DNA of 64,000 bases, taken from the NCBI GenBank assembly GCA_017469925.1, contig JAFUFK010000016.1:62001-126000 (forward strand). Reading direction: 5' to 3'. The stretch is from Bacteroidaceae bacterium (GTDB lineage Bacteria; Bacteroidota; Bacteroidia; Bacteroidales; Bacteroidaceae). Under the pieces are notes generated by a model. The model was not told where the DNA came from and did not search any database. It saw only the letters and a program-made list of their open reading frames with translations. Numbering within the stretch: the first letter of the stretch is position 1; the number at the start of each line of letters is the position of its first letter. Shown here in pieces: positions 23,967 to 32,277 of the stretch. The position numbers and the translations under genes were made by a program.

Positions 23967-26900
23967 TTACTTCAATACTTTTTTGCCGTTGATGATGTAG
24001 ATACCCTTCACAGCCTTGCTTACGCGCTGGCCAGCCAGGTTGTAGATGGCACCCTGCTCGGTCTCAGCCTCGACAGCGTTGATTGCATCAGCACCACCGA
24101 AGTAGAAGGCCTTAACCTCGCTCGTAGCAGGAGCCGTCAGGTAAGCACGGTTGGCACGAACCTTGGGCGTAGCACTTGCGGTAACCTGGAAGAAACCAAC
24201 CTTATCGCCTTGCTTCTGCAGAACATAGCTTCCGAGAGGAGCATCTGTGTCGGTGTAAACACCCGTCAGCAGACCTACGGTATAACTGTCATTCACGGCT
24301 GTGCTAACGCCTGTGAACTCTTGGTTAACGGTGCTCTCGCTGTACAATACGACAGGAGTGTTGGCAGGGATAGTACCCTCAACGGCCTCTTCCGTCAGAG
24401 TTGCGCCTTCAGCACCCATAATCTTCGTAGCGGTTACGCCTTCAGGAATCTCCACGTCGAAGGGAGCAATGAACGTGCTGTACTTGGCAGCGCCGATGGT
24501 CATGGTGACAGATTCAGGCTTGCCTTCATAGGTTACCGTTACATTCCAAATACGTACTGCACCACTAGCGGTGATATAACCCGTATTCAGATTGAGCGCA
24601 GAACAGTCAATAGTAATAGAACTTGCACCAGAGCCAGAAGCCACACCTTCACCTTCAGCAGCAGTCTCATTTGAAGCACTGAAGTATAAAGTTGCCGTAT
24701 TTCCTGCACCATCCATGGGCTTGCTAGAGTTAGAGACCGTCATCTCCAGTTTTGTAATTCTTGTGCCATATTCTGGTACTTGAATATAGTATTGTTCTGT
24801 TGAGGACGATTTCTTAATCTGTAAATAGTAGTGGTCAGAAGTAGCATTGCTATGCTGATAGCTCATAGCATAGGCATTCCAAGTATTGCCGTTCTGATCG
24901 ACAACGCTTCTCTCAGCATAACCATTGGGGGCAACATAAGAAGCCTTGATGTTGGCACTTGTCAAAGTTGCCTGTCCCTCTACGGAATTCGGGTCAACCA
25001 CCTTGATGGTGTAGCTTGCAGTAGCGGGCTTGTAGTCGTTGTTGCCTGCGAAGGTGGCAGTGATGGTAGCCGTACCCACAGCCATAGCGGCGATTTCGCC
25101 AGTTGTCTCGTCCACCATAACAACATCCTCATTAGAGCTACTATAGGTAACAGCCAGACCTTCAACAGAAGGAGTAGCCACGTAGGTGGCAGTCTCGTCG
25201 AGGTTAATCTCGGCAGGAACGTCGTTGAACGTCAGCGTTACTTCCTGACGAGCATCAACTACGGTTACAACCAGTGTAGCAGTGGCAGCCTTGTACTCGT
25301 CGTTGCCAGCGAAGGTAGCGGTGATGGTAGCCTCACCTTCGGCAGTAGCCAAAATGTAACCCTCGTCGTAGGTGGCAACGTCCTCGTTGCTGCTGGTGTA
25401 TGTCAGGGTAGCGCCTTCAACATTGCACTCAACCGTTACCTCTACCATGTCGTTAAGAGCAGCTTCCAAGGTCGTAATAGCCTCGCCGGCCTCATTCTTG
25501 AAGACGATGGTAGTCTCGGCCTTTTCCTTGCGATCAAGAGAAACAAGATAGTTGCCCTGTGTCATTTGATTGGCGCCGCTATAAAGCGAGAGGTTACCAG
25601 TAATAACGACTTCGTCGCCAAGCTGCAACTCATCCTCTGCTGTGAAAGCTGTGTTATCCAAATACTTACCACGATAAATCTTAAATTGTGTTGTAGTAAG
25701 GCCATCGTCGGAAATCCAATAGGTAGCATTGCCATACTGAGTGCTTATCTCGTCTATTTGAGAGACAATACCCTTTACATATACACCATTGGCGGCGGCA
25801 GCCTCCAATGCTTGAGCTACAGTATAAGGATTATTCTTTGTACCAGGTTTTGTAGAGTCAAAAACGGTAATGGTATAAGATGCTGTTCCTGCTTTGAAAT
25901 GGTCATCGCCAGGGAAGGTTGCCGTAATAGTCACGGTACCCTCTTCACTACCAATAATAACTTCACCCGTAGAAGAATCAACAAGAGCAACCTCCTCGCT
26001 GCCTTCCTGACTATAAGTAATCTGTGTAGCATCAACGCCTTCAGCATAGGTTAATGTCGGAGCGGTAAAGTCTGCATCGGGTTCAACGGTAAACTCTGTA
26101 ACCTCACCGAAACTCAATTCAGCAGAAACCTTTTCACTGGCTTCTCCCTGACGACCGCGAAGGGAAATGTTGTCTAGACGAGTATTCTTGTCACCTGCGC
26201 TTTCAAATTTGATGGTAACAGATTCCATATCGGTGGTTACTCCACTGATTGTAATCTCATTTTCGCCTGCGCTAACCTGCTGGGCATCTAATAATGTGGT
26301 TCCATCGCTTGCTGAAACAGTAACCTTTAGACCAGTATTGTTTGTTCTGAATGAAAGAATGAGGTCACCTTCGATATTTTCAAGGGCAACCGTAGCTTGG
26401 AATACACCAGTATTCTTACCAACCAACAATTCAGGCGATTCTCCCCCAGCCAGAGTCTCTTCGAATATTTTGGTTGCAGACCCTCCATCAGTGGATACGT
26501 ATGAATATGAACCGCCTGATGGTACGTCGTCTTTACTATATGAAGAGAAATCTTCTGTCCAAAGAGACAACAATGTGGCATCAACAACTGTCAACGTGTA
26601 TTCTGCACTTGCATTCTTATAAGCTTCGCTATCAAAAATGCTGGCGGTAATAGTGGTCGTACCATCAGCAACGAGTGTAACAGCACCGGTGGAGGCATTA
26701 ACAGTTGCAGCACCAGGGTTGCTGCTGCTATATGTAACTTCGGAAGCTGCAGCCTCTGGGTCAACTACCAATTGAGGTGTCTCGAATGCTTCTCCAAGTG
26801 TAGCAGTGTAGTTTGCAGCAGCAAAAGAGAGGCTTACATCTGTACGAGAGTCTGTTTCTGTGGAATATGTAACTTCAACTTTTTGCAAGCGCCAATGAGA

Positions 26901-27317
26901 AAAACTACTTGTAACCTTTACAGAAGTTGCAGATCCCTCCCAGGTTGTAGTAGCCCCATACGTAACACTTCCTGTTGAAGGCTCCCATGTAGCGGTACTA
27001 CTACTAGGAGCATAGTTTGCAGTGCTAAAGGTGTATACAATCTTAGTAATTGTATTCTCGTTTGCAGTAATAGTAATATATCCTCCATTATAAGTGCGAA
27101 TACCGGAGCCTGTAGTATAATACTTTCCGTCATTAGCCCCTCCTCCAAATGTGACACTAACGTCACCTTCAGTAAACGGATTGCTATATTGCGTTCCATT
27201 TGTTAGATTAAGAGAGGAGAAATCAATGGTCTTGGTTTCATCCGCCCACGCATTTCCGACTCCAAGGATCATGCAGAGCATGAGGAGCCATGATTTGAGT
27301 TGTAATTGTTTAAGCAT
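23967..27317 (-). CDS. Large secreted protein with bacterial Ig-like domains
   Basis: 1116 residues. The signal peptide ends around residue 25 (V-G-N-A-W-A-D). The body has several Ig-like (BIG2-type) units marked by Y-S-S-S-N-P/E-D and G-T-A/T-I-T-A-T-F, roughly at residues 165-245, 405-490, 615-690 and 695-775. An OB-fold-like segment sits near 495-590 (N-P-Y-T-V-A-Q-A-L and Y-V-K-G-I-V-S). The C-terminal tail, G-A-I-Y-N-L-A-G-Q-R-V then G-I-Y-I-I-N-G-K-K-V-L-K, resembles the short sorting-type tail shared by other secreted proteins here. Base composition is lower in GC than its neighbours. Two tandem promoter-like units lie upstream. Surface adhesion is plausible; function unknown. Confidence 0.85.
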   Translation of the reverse strand: MLKQLQLKSWLLMLCMILGVGNAWADETKTIDFSSLNLTNGTQYSNPFTEGDVSVTFGGGANDGKYYTTGSGIRTYNGGYITITANENTITKIVYTFSTANYAPSSSTATWEPSTGSVTYGATTTWEGSATSVKVTSSFSHWRLQKVEVTYSTETDSRTDVSLSFAAANYTATLGEAFETPQLVVDPEAAASEVTYSSSNPGAATVNASTGAVTLVADGTTTITASIFDSEAYKNASAEYTLTVVDATLLSLWTEDFSSYSKDDVPSGGSYSYVSTDGGSATKIFEETLAGGESPELLVGKNTGVFQATVALENIEGDLILSFRTNNTGLKVTVSASDGTTLLDAQQVSAGENEITISGVTTDMESVTIKFESAGDKNTRLDNISLRGRQGEASEKVSAELSFGEVTEFTVEPDADFTAPTLTYAEGVDATQITYSQEGSEEVALVDSSTGEVIIGSEEGTVTITATFPGDDHFKAGTASYTITVFDSTKPGTKNNPYTVAQALEAAAANGVYVKGIVSQIDEISTQYGNATYWISDDGLTTTQFKIYRGKYLDNTAFTAEDELQLGDEVVITGNLSLYSGANQMTQGNYLVSLDRKEKAETTIVFKNEAGEAITTLEAALNDMVEVTVECNVEGATLTYTSSNEDVATYDEGYILATAEGEATITATFAGNDEYKAATATLVVTVVDARQEVTLTFNDVPAEINLDETATYVATPSVEGLAVTYSSSNEDVVMVDETTGEIAAMAVGTATITATFAGNNDYKPATASYTIKVVDPNSVEGQATLTSANIKASYVAPNGYAERSVVDQNGNTWNAYAMSYQHSNATSDHYYLQIKKSSSTEQYYIQVPEYGTRITKLEMTVSNSSKPMDGAGNTATLYFSASNETAAEGEGVASGSGASSITIDCSALNLNTGYITASGAVRIWNVTVTYEGKPESVTMTIGAAKYSTFIAPFDVEIPEGVTATKIMGAEGATLTEEAVEGTIPANTPVVLYSESTVNQEFTGVSTAVNDSYTVGLLTGVYTDTDAPLGSYVLQKQGDKVGFFQVTASATPKVRANRAYLTAPATSEVKAFYFGGADAINAVEAETEQGAIYNLAGQRVSKAVKGIYIINGKKVLK

Positions 27318-27438
27318 AATGTTTTGTTTTAATTGTTATTTGGTTAGGTTTGTATTTCTTTCCCCAGTAAAATGTGTAATTGTTTATGCTTCAACAGAAT
27401 TCCTGCTCCTTCGCCAAGGAGCAGTCCATATTGCGCGA

Positions 27439-27469
27439 CAAAGATACGATTAAGTGAGCACAAAACAAA
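27439..27469 (-). promoter_or_regulatory. Promoter of the Ig-like secreted protein
   Basis: On the - strand TTTG (27466-27469), 19 bases, TATCTTTG (27439-27446). About 120 bases of leader follow before the start codon. Confidence 0.75.
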
Positions 27470-27590
27470 ATAATTTATTATTTTTTTTGTCGAACGTGAG
27501 TATCTTCGACCTCGAAGAGGTCAGAGATAGAGAAAACCGAGCACAAAACAAAATAATTTATCGTTTTTTTTTTGTCGAACGTGGGCATAT
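27457..27590 (-). repeat. Tandem duplication of an upstream promoter region
   Basis: A unit of about 50 bases starting GAGCACAAAACAAAATAATT and containing a run of T, then GTCGAACGTG, occurs twice, 83 bases apart (near 27457 and 27540). The second copy carries CAGAGATA (27522-27529) and CAAA (27549-27552), that is, a TTTG-N19-TATCTCTG promoter with one base changed from the consensus. The stretch 27318-27725 holds nothing else I can support. Confidence 0.72.
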
Positions 27591-27725
27591 CCGAGGCGCA
27601 TCTTACCTAAGAGCCTTTGCAGAAGGCTCAGAGATACGCTAAAAAAATGGGAGGAAGATGTGGCGGATTGAAAGAAAATGGTTAATTTTGCATCGGTTAG
27701 TAATGTTTTGAAGATTAAGTCATCC

Positions 27726-28202
27726 ATGAATCAAGCGCAACGAACCACAGAATTTGCCGTTTTTTGTATCGAGAACACGGCCGCACGCTTGGGCGTTTCC
27801 GGTCGTGAGGTCTTTCGGGAACTGAACCGAACCGACGGCATCAACAGGTTTCTCTTTCCCAGTTATCCGACCCTGCACACACAGGGGAAGGACTATATTG
27901 TAGATGAGACATTGCAATATATCAGACGACATAATCCGACCTTCGGGCGGAGAAAGGGAGCGCGGGCAGGGGACGGTATGAATGAGAATCCTCTGATAAA
28001 CGAGACGCTGTTGCAAATGAAGTATGGCCGCATCGTTTCCTTGCTGGCCGAGACGCTGGGCGTAGATGAGGCGCGTGCACTGGATGTGTTTTATAATTCC
28101 GATACGTATGGCTACTTGAGCCAAAAGATGTTTCATCTCCACAACATGAGCGATGCTTATCTTGTGGATGAGATTGTGTTGGAATTGCAGAATAAGCAAT
28201 AA
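27726..28202 (+). CDS. Two-part DUF3791-like protein
   Basis: 158 residues from the ATG at 27726; an upstream in-frame start would add 16 residues. The first half (T-E-F-A-V-F-C-I-E-N-T-A then R-L-G-V-S-G-R-E-V-F) and the second half (K-Y-G-R-I-V-S-L-L-A-E-T-L-G then V-F-Y-N-S-D-T-Y-G-Y-L) each resemble DUF3791 proteins, small Bacteroidetes/Firmicutes proteins usually encoded as neighbours, often with a DUF3990 partner. Here both halves form one frame, joined by a basic linker (F-G-R-R-K-G-A-R-A-G-D-G) with an internal M-N-E-N that looks like an old start. A link with toxin-antitoxin pairs is only by association. No DUF3990 gene is present. Family call moderate. Confidence 0.6.
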   Translation: MNQAQRTTEFAVFCIENTAARLGVSGREVFRELNRTDGINRFLFPSYPTLHTQGKDYIVDETLQYIRRHNPTFGRRKGARAGDGMNENPLINETLLQMKYGRIVSLLAETLGVDEARALDVFYNSDTYGYLSQKMFHLHNMSDAYLVDEIVLELQNKQ

Positions 28203-28297
28203 GAACTGGGATTTGCGTCGGGGCGGGCCTTTTTCTGATACAAAAAATGCCCGCCGATACCTTAACTATTTTATGCGCGCGTGCGTTGCACGAGGCG

Positions 28298-28602
28298 TTT
28301 GTAAATATTTCTGACGGTTGCGGGGAGGGGCCTGGAACTGCCTGCCGAAGGTTTACTTAACTTGTGGCCCGAAGGTAAGTTAACCTTTCGCGACAGATAA
28401 TGTTAACTCATGCCAATAGGTTATGTTAACTTCCGGCGGCAGGTACGTGGCGGTGGGCGAAGAAGATGCCGGGGTGGGGTGGAGCAGTGCTGATAATCAG
28501 TTGGTTAGTACGGTGGCGTCCCTCAGGGGCGATTGTGGCGATAAAAAAGCGTCCGCACCCGAGGGGGTACGAACGCTGATGGGGAGGGGTGTAAGGATTT
28601 TT
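28298..28602 (-). repeat. Dispersed ~300-bp non-coding repeat, copy 2
   Basis: Inverted copy of the element at 5173-5482. Reading on the - strand it begins AAAAATCCTTACACC one base after the fucosidase stop, has a terminator hairpin (28543-28576), and ends with a core closely matching 5386-5482 (shared GTCGCGAAAGGTTAACTTA and GGCAGTTCCAG). It holds GTTAAC at 28379, 28402 and 28425, exactly 23 bp apart, and a degenerate unit at 28356. The gap 28203-28297 otherwise holds only a weak GGCGGGC/GCCCGCC hairpin (28220-28256). Confidence 0.82.
28543..28576 (-). terminator. Terminator of the fucosidase operon
   Basis: On the - strand GCGTTCGTACCC / GGGTGCGGACGC pairs over 12 positions with GU wobbles, loop CCTC, then TTTTTT. 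It lies about 30 bases after the fucosidase stop and inside the dispersed repeat. Confidence 0.82.
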
Positions 28603-28603
28603 C

Positions 28604-30235
28604 TTACTTCCGGATGCGCAGGACGGGGGCGATGTCGTTGGTGCGTTCCGAGGGCAGGCTGACGACGAGACCTTCGGCGGTCTGGCGGGCCTTGACGCGG
28701 CCGTAGCCGAGCAGTTCGACGTGCTTGATGCGTCCCTTGTGATCGGGGTTGCCCTTGCGGAGCGACTTGATGGTGACCTGCCCATCGGCCGGCCAGCCGA
28801 GCGGGATGGCGTAGAGGGCCCCCGGGGTTTGCGTGAAGCGTACCTCGCGGGCGTCCATCTTGGCGTAGGAGCCTTCGTTGAAGCCCTGGGCACTTATCTT
28901 GATGTCGGCCTCGGCCACGGGCCCTTCGCCAAAGCGCACCCAGGGGCGGGTGGCGTAGATGGCCTCACCGTTCTGTGCGAGCCAGGCCCGTATGCCCTCG
29001 AGTATGTGGTGTTCGTGACGGTCGAAGGTGCCGTCGGCGCGCAGGGGTACGGAGAGGAGCAGGTTGCCGTTTTTCGACACGACATCGACGAGCAGGCGGA
29101 TGACCTGCGGGGCCTGTTTGTAGTGGTTGCCCTGGGAGATGCCCTCGTTCCAGTGCCAGCCGCCGAGGCAGGTACACGTCTGCCACGGCTGGGCGACGAT
29201 TTCGTTGGGTGCGCCGCGTTCTACGTCCCACACCATGGCGCCGCGCTGTTCGGGGCTCAGGATTTTGCCGAAGGTGACGGCCTCGTTCTGGCCGCCGTGG
29301 AGTAACATGCTGCGGTTGTACTGGTGGGCCACGAGTCGGCGGCCGCAGTCGCTAATCTGCTCGAAGGGGAGCACCGTGGCGTCGTAATAGACGAGGTCGG
29401 GGCGGTAGCGGTTGATGCACTGGATGGTGCGGTCGTAGAAGTTCGTGATGAACTCTTGGCTGGGCAGTACGCAGCCCTTCTGCTGGTTCCAGTCCCAGTG
29501 GTCGTGGATGCTGCCCTGGCTGAGCGGGTGGTTCTGGGCGTAGAGGTCCTGCGGGTCGAGCCCCTGCCACCAGCGACCCTCGCCGTCGGCCTCGGTCAGG
29601 CGGCCGTCGTAGGGTATGCCCTTGCGGTCGCCCTCGCTGTCGCTCAGTTGGGCGGGTTCGTAGAATCGCCATGCGTGGTCGGCGTGGAACGAGATGCCCA
29701 GCGGCAGACCTGCCTTACGGGCGGCCTGGGCCCACTCGCCGATGATGTCGCGCTTGGGGCCCATGCGCATGGAGTTCCAGGGCTGGTAGGGGGAGTCCCA
29801 GAGGTCGAAGTTGTCGTGGTGGTTGCCGAGGGCGAAGAAGTAGCGCGCACCCACCTCCTTATAGTACCGGACGAGCGAGTCGGGCTGCCAGCGCTCGGCG
29901 CGGAACAGGGGCAGGATGTCCTTGAAGCCGACCTCGCTTTGGTGGCCATAGTGCTCGCGGTGGTGGCGCCATGCGCCCGAGCCCTCCTCGTACATGCCGC
30001 GGGCCATCCAGTCGCCGCTGCCCTCGACGCATTGCGGTCCCCAGTGGGCCCAGATGCCGAACTTGGCGTCGCGGAACCATTCGGGTGTCTCGTACAGGGA
30101 GAGGCTTTCCCAGGTGGGTTGGAACTTGCCCGTCTGCATGTGCTCGGCCTGTTCGGCAACGGGGATGAACGTCTCTTGTGCCTGTGCCGTCGCGGCCGAC
30201 AGCCCCAAGGCTAATGCGATGGTGTGTAGTCTCAT
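28604..30235 (-). CDS. Alpha-L-fucosidase, GH29
   Basis: 543 residues with a signal peptide ending about residue 19 (A-T-A-Q-A-Q). The GH29 start is clear: W-F-R-D-A-K-F-G-I-W-A-H-W-G and G-D-W-M-A-R-G-M-Y. G-N-H-H-D-N-F-D-L-W and F-H-A-D-H-A-W-R-F-Y also fit. The likely nucleophile is D285 in D-L-V-Y-Y-D-A-T-V-L-P-F. It releases L-fucose from glycans in the periplasm or at the surface. It is the last gene of a - strand run with two oxidoreductases and an amidohydrolase. A 7-bp repeat (GTTCAAA type) fills the 33 bases before its start. Confidence 0.92.
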   Translation of the reverse strand: MRLHTIALALGLSAATAQAQETFIPVAEQAEHMQTGKFQPTWESLSLYETPEWFRDAKFGIWAHWGPQCVEGSGDWMARGMYEEGSGAWRHHREHYGHQSEVGFKDILPLFRAERWQPDSLVRYYKEVGARYFFALGNHHDNFDLWDSPYQPWNSMRMGPKRDIIGEWAQAARKAGLPLGISFHADHAWRFYEPAQLSDSEGDRKGIPYDGRLTEADGEGRWWQGLDPQDLYAQNHPLSQGSIHDHWDWNQQKGCVLPSQEFITNFYDRTIQCINRYRPDLVYYDATVLPFEQISDCGRRLVAHQYNRSMLLHGGQNEAVTFGKILSPEQRGAMVWDVERGAPNEIVAQPWQTCTCLGGWHWNEGISQGNHYKQAPQVIRLLVDVVSKNGNLLLSVPLRADGTFDRHEHHILEGIRAWLAQNGEAIYATRPWVRFGEGPVAEADIKISAQGFNEGSYAKMDAREVRFTQTPGALYAIPLGWPADGQVTIKSLRKGNPDHKGRIKHVELLGYGRVKARQTAEGLVVSLPSERTNDIAPVLRIRK

Positions 30236-30241
30236 ATAAAC

Positions 30242-30268
30242 TGTGAACTTTGAACTTTGAACTCTTAC
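30242..30268 (-). repeat. 7-bp repeat between two fucose-module genes
   Basis: On the - strand three to four heptamers of the GTTCAAA type fill the gap between the aldo/keto reductase stop and the fucosidase start. Confidence 0.7.
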
Positions 30269-31216
30269 TCACGTATTCTTCCAGGTCTGGCGCATCTGGG
30301 GGCCAATGATGTCCTGAACCTCGCGGACGAGCGCAAGGTCGATGGGCTCCTGGATGTACTGGAGGTTGCGGCGGACGTTGTCGGGGTTGGCCGACGAGAA
30401 TAGGGTGGTGGGTATGCGCGGGTTGCTGACGGCATACTGCATGGCCAACTTCTCGATGGGGTAGCCGACGCTGTTGCAGTGGGCGACGGCCCGCCGACAG
30501 GCCTCGACCAACGGTTGGGGAGCCGGGTGCCAGGCAGGAGCACCGCGCTGGGAGAGTAGTCCCATCGACAGGGGCGAGGCGTTGATGAGGCCGATGCCGC
30601 GACGGTCAAAGAAGTCGAGATAGTCGAGGAGGGCATCGTCGCACAGGCAGTAGTGACAGAAGTTGAGCACCGTCTCCACCGTGCCCTCGGGACTGTGCTC
30701 GACGACCCAGCGAAGGTTCGGGAGTTGCAGGTCGGTGATGCCCACGTGGCCCACGAGCCCCTGCTCTTTGAGTTCGACGAGGGCGGGCAGGGTCTCATCG
30801 ACCACCTTCTGCAAGCCGCCGGGCAGCGAGGCCTGGAACTCGATGTCGTGGACGTGGATGAGGTCGATGTAGTCGATGCCCAGCCGGTCCATGCTCTCGC
30901 GGACACTCTCCTGGGCCCGACGGGCGCTGTAGTCCCAGGTGTTCACGCCATCGTGGCCGTAGCGCCCCACCTTGGTGGAGAGGTAGTAGGCCGAACGGGG
31001 GATGTGGCGCAGGGCGCGTCCCAGCACCGTCTCGGCCCGCGTGTGGCCGTAGTAGGGCGATACGTCGATGAGGTTCATGCCGCCCTCGATGGCGGCTGCG
31101 ACGGCTTCGTGGGCACGGCCCTCGTCGATGTCGTGGAACACGCCGCCCAGCGACGATGCTCCGAAACTCAGTTGTGATACTCGTAGGCCTGTGCAGCCAA
31201 GGGGATGGTATTTCAT
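30269..31216 (-). CDS. Aldo/keto reductase, L-fucose/L-galactose dehydrogenase-like
   Basis: 315 residues, no signal peptide. The AKR catalytic region is I-D-V-S-P-Y-Y-G-H-T-R-A-E, with lysine in S-T-K-V-G-R-Y-G and I-D-L-I-H-V-H-D-I-E after it. The start M-K-Y-H-P-L-G-C-T-G-L-R-V-S and F-G-A-S-S-L-G-G-V-F resemble the L-galactose/L-fucose/pyridoxal dehydrogenase branch. Next to a fucosidase, a zinc dehydrogenase and an amidohydrolase of lactonase type, oxidation of L-fucose to its lactone is the best inference. It is not proven; many AKRs of this branch are uncharacterised. Confidence 0.82.
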   Translation of the reverse strand: MKYHPLGCTGLRVSQLSFGASSLGGVFHDIDEGRAHEAVAAAIEGGMNLIDVSPYYGHTRAETVLGRALRHIPRSAYYLSTKVGRYGHDGVNTWDYSARRAQESVRESMDRLGIDYIDLIHVHDIEFQASLPGGLQKVVDETLPALVELKEQGLVGHVGITDLQLPNLRWVVEHSPEGTVETVLNFCHYCLCDDALLDYLDFFDRRGIGLINASPLSMGLLSQRGAPAWHPAPQPLVEACRRAVAHCNSVGYPIEKLAMQYAVSNPRIPTTLFSSANPDNVRRNLQYIQEPIDLALVREVQDIIGPQMRQTWKNT

Positions 31217-31264
31217 GGGGGTAAGGGGTTAACAGGTTAAGGGGTTAATGGGTTAAGGGCTAAG
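31217..31264 (-). repeat. 7/8-bp repeat supplying the end of the alcohol dehydrogenase gene
   Basis: On the - strand CTTAACCCATTAACCCCTTA and following units (TTAACC repeated at 7-8 bp) span the last codons and stop of the alcohol dehydrogenase (L-N-P-L-T-P) and the gap to the next start at 31216. Confidence 0.7.
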
Positions 31265-32268
31265 AGGATGCGGAAGACCTTGCCGGGAGCGAGGTCCCAG
31301 GCGGCCATGGCAGCGGCGGCCTCTTCGGGACGGACGATGGCGGAGATGAGTTGGTCGGTGGGGCACTGGCCGCGGCGCAGGTAGCGGATGACGGCTCGGA
31401 AGTCGTCGGGCAGGGCATTTCGGGAACCGCGGATGTCGAGTTCCTTCTGTACGAAATACTTGGTGGCCAGACTGACGTCGCCCGGTGCGTAGCCGATGCA
31501 GACGACGCGCCCCGTGAAGGCCACTTCGTTGATGGCCGTGGCGTAGGTCACGCTGCTGCCTACGGCCTCAATGACCACATCGGGCCCGGAGCCGTCGGTG
31601 AGCCGCTGCAGGGCCTCGTGGACATCCTCTGTGGCTGAATTGATGGTGGCCGAGGCTCCAATTTGTCGGGCAAGGGCCAACTTCTCGTCGTCGAGGTCCA
31701 TGGCAATGACCGTGGCACCACGAAGGGCAGCACGCACGATGGCCCCTACGCCTATCATGCCACAACCGATGACGAGCACCGTGTCGCTGTCGGTCACCTG
31801 ACCGCGACCGACGGCATGGAAGCCCACGCTCATGGGTTCGATAAGGGCCACGTCGTGGGGCGTGAGTCCGTCGGCAGGGATGACCTTCTGCCAGGGTACG
31901 CAGATGAACTCGCGCATGGCGCCGTGGCGCTGTACGCCCAGCGTCTCGTTGTGCTGGCAGGCATTCGGACGACGGCGGCGGCAACTGGGGCACCGACCGC
32001 AGGCCGTATAGGGATCGACGGTGACGACTTGGCCCACGCTCAACTGGGCAGGTACGTCGGCACCGACTTGTGCTATCGTGGCACTGATTTCGTGCCCGGG
32101 AATGACGGGACGAAGGGCCAACTGGTTGCGACCGCGATAGGTGTTGAGGTCGGAACCGCAGAACCCGACATACTGGATGCGCAGCAGCACCTCGTCGGGT
32201 CGGGGAGAGGGCTGCGGCAGTTCGATGACGTCGAGTTGGTGGACGTCGGTTATCTGTAAGGCTTTCAT
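31237..32268 (-). CDS. Zinc-dependent alcohol dehydrogenase (MDR family)
   Basis: 343 residues. The catalytic zinc site is Y-V-G-F-C-G-S-D plus P-G-H-E-I-S. The structural zinc site is C-G-R-C-P-S-C then P-N-A-C. The NAD-binding glycines are V-I-G-C-G-M-I-G-V-G. It is close to the sorbitol/galactitol and L-galactonate type dehydrogenases. Its place between an AKR and an amidohydrolase suggests oxidation of L-fucose or L-fuconate. The C-terminal residues L-N-P-L-T-P are read from a tandem repeat, so the native C-terminus may have been replaced. It follows the amidohydrolase by nine bases. Confidence 0.88.
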   Translation of the reverse strand: MKALQITDVHQLDVIELPQPSPRPDEVLLRIQYVGFCGSDLNTYRGRNQLALRPVIPGHEISATIAQVGADVPAQLSVGQVVTVDPYTACGRCPSCRRRRPNACQHNETLGVQRHGAMREFICVPWQKVIPADGLTPHDVALIEPMSVGFHAVGRGQVTDSDTVLVIGCGMIGVGAIVRAALRGATVIAMDLDDEKLALARQIGASATINSATEDVHEALQRLTDGSGPDVVIEAVGSSVTYATAINEVAFTGRVVCIGYAPGDVSLATKYFVQKELDIRGSRNALPDDFRAVIRYLRRGQCPTDQLISAIVRPEEAAAAMAAWDLAPGKVFRILLALNPLTP

Positions 32269-32277
32269 AGGGTAGGT

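Noticed and set aside
27454..27642. 62-codon + strand frame
   Set aside because: It is made of the tandem promoter duplication and its T-runs.
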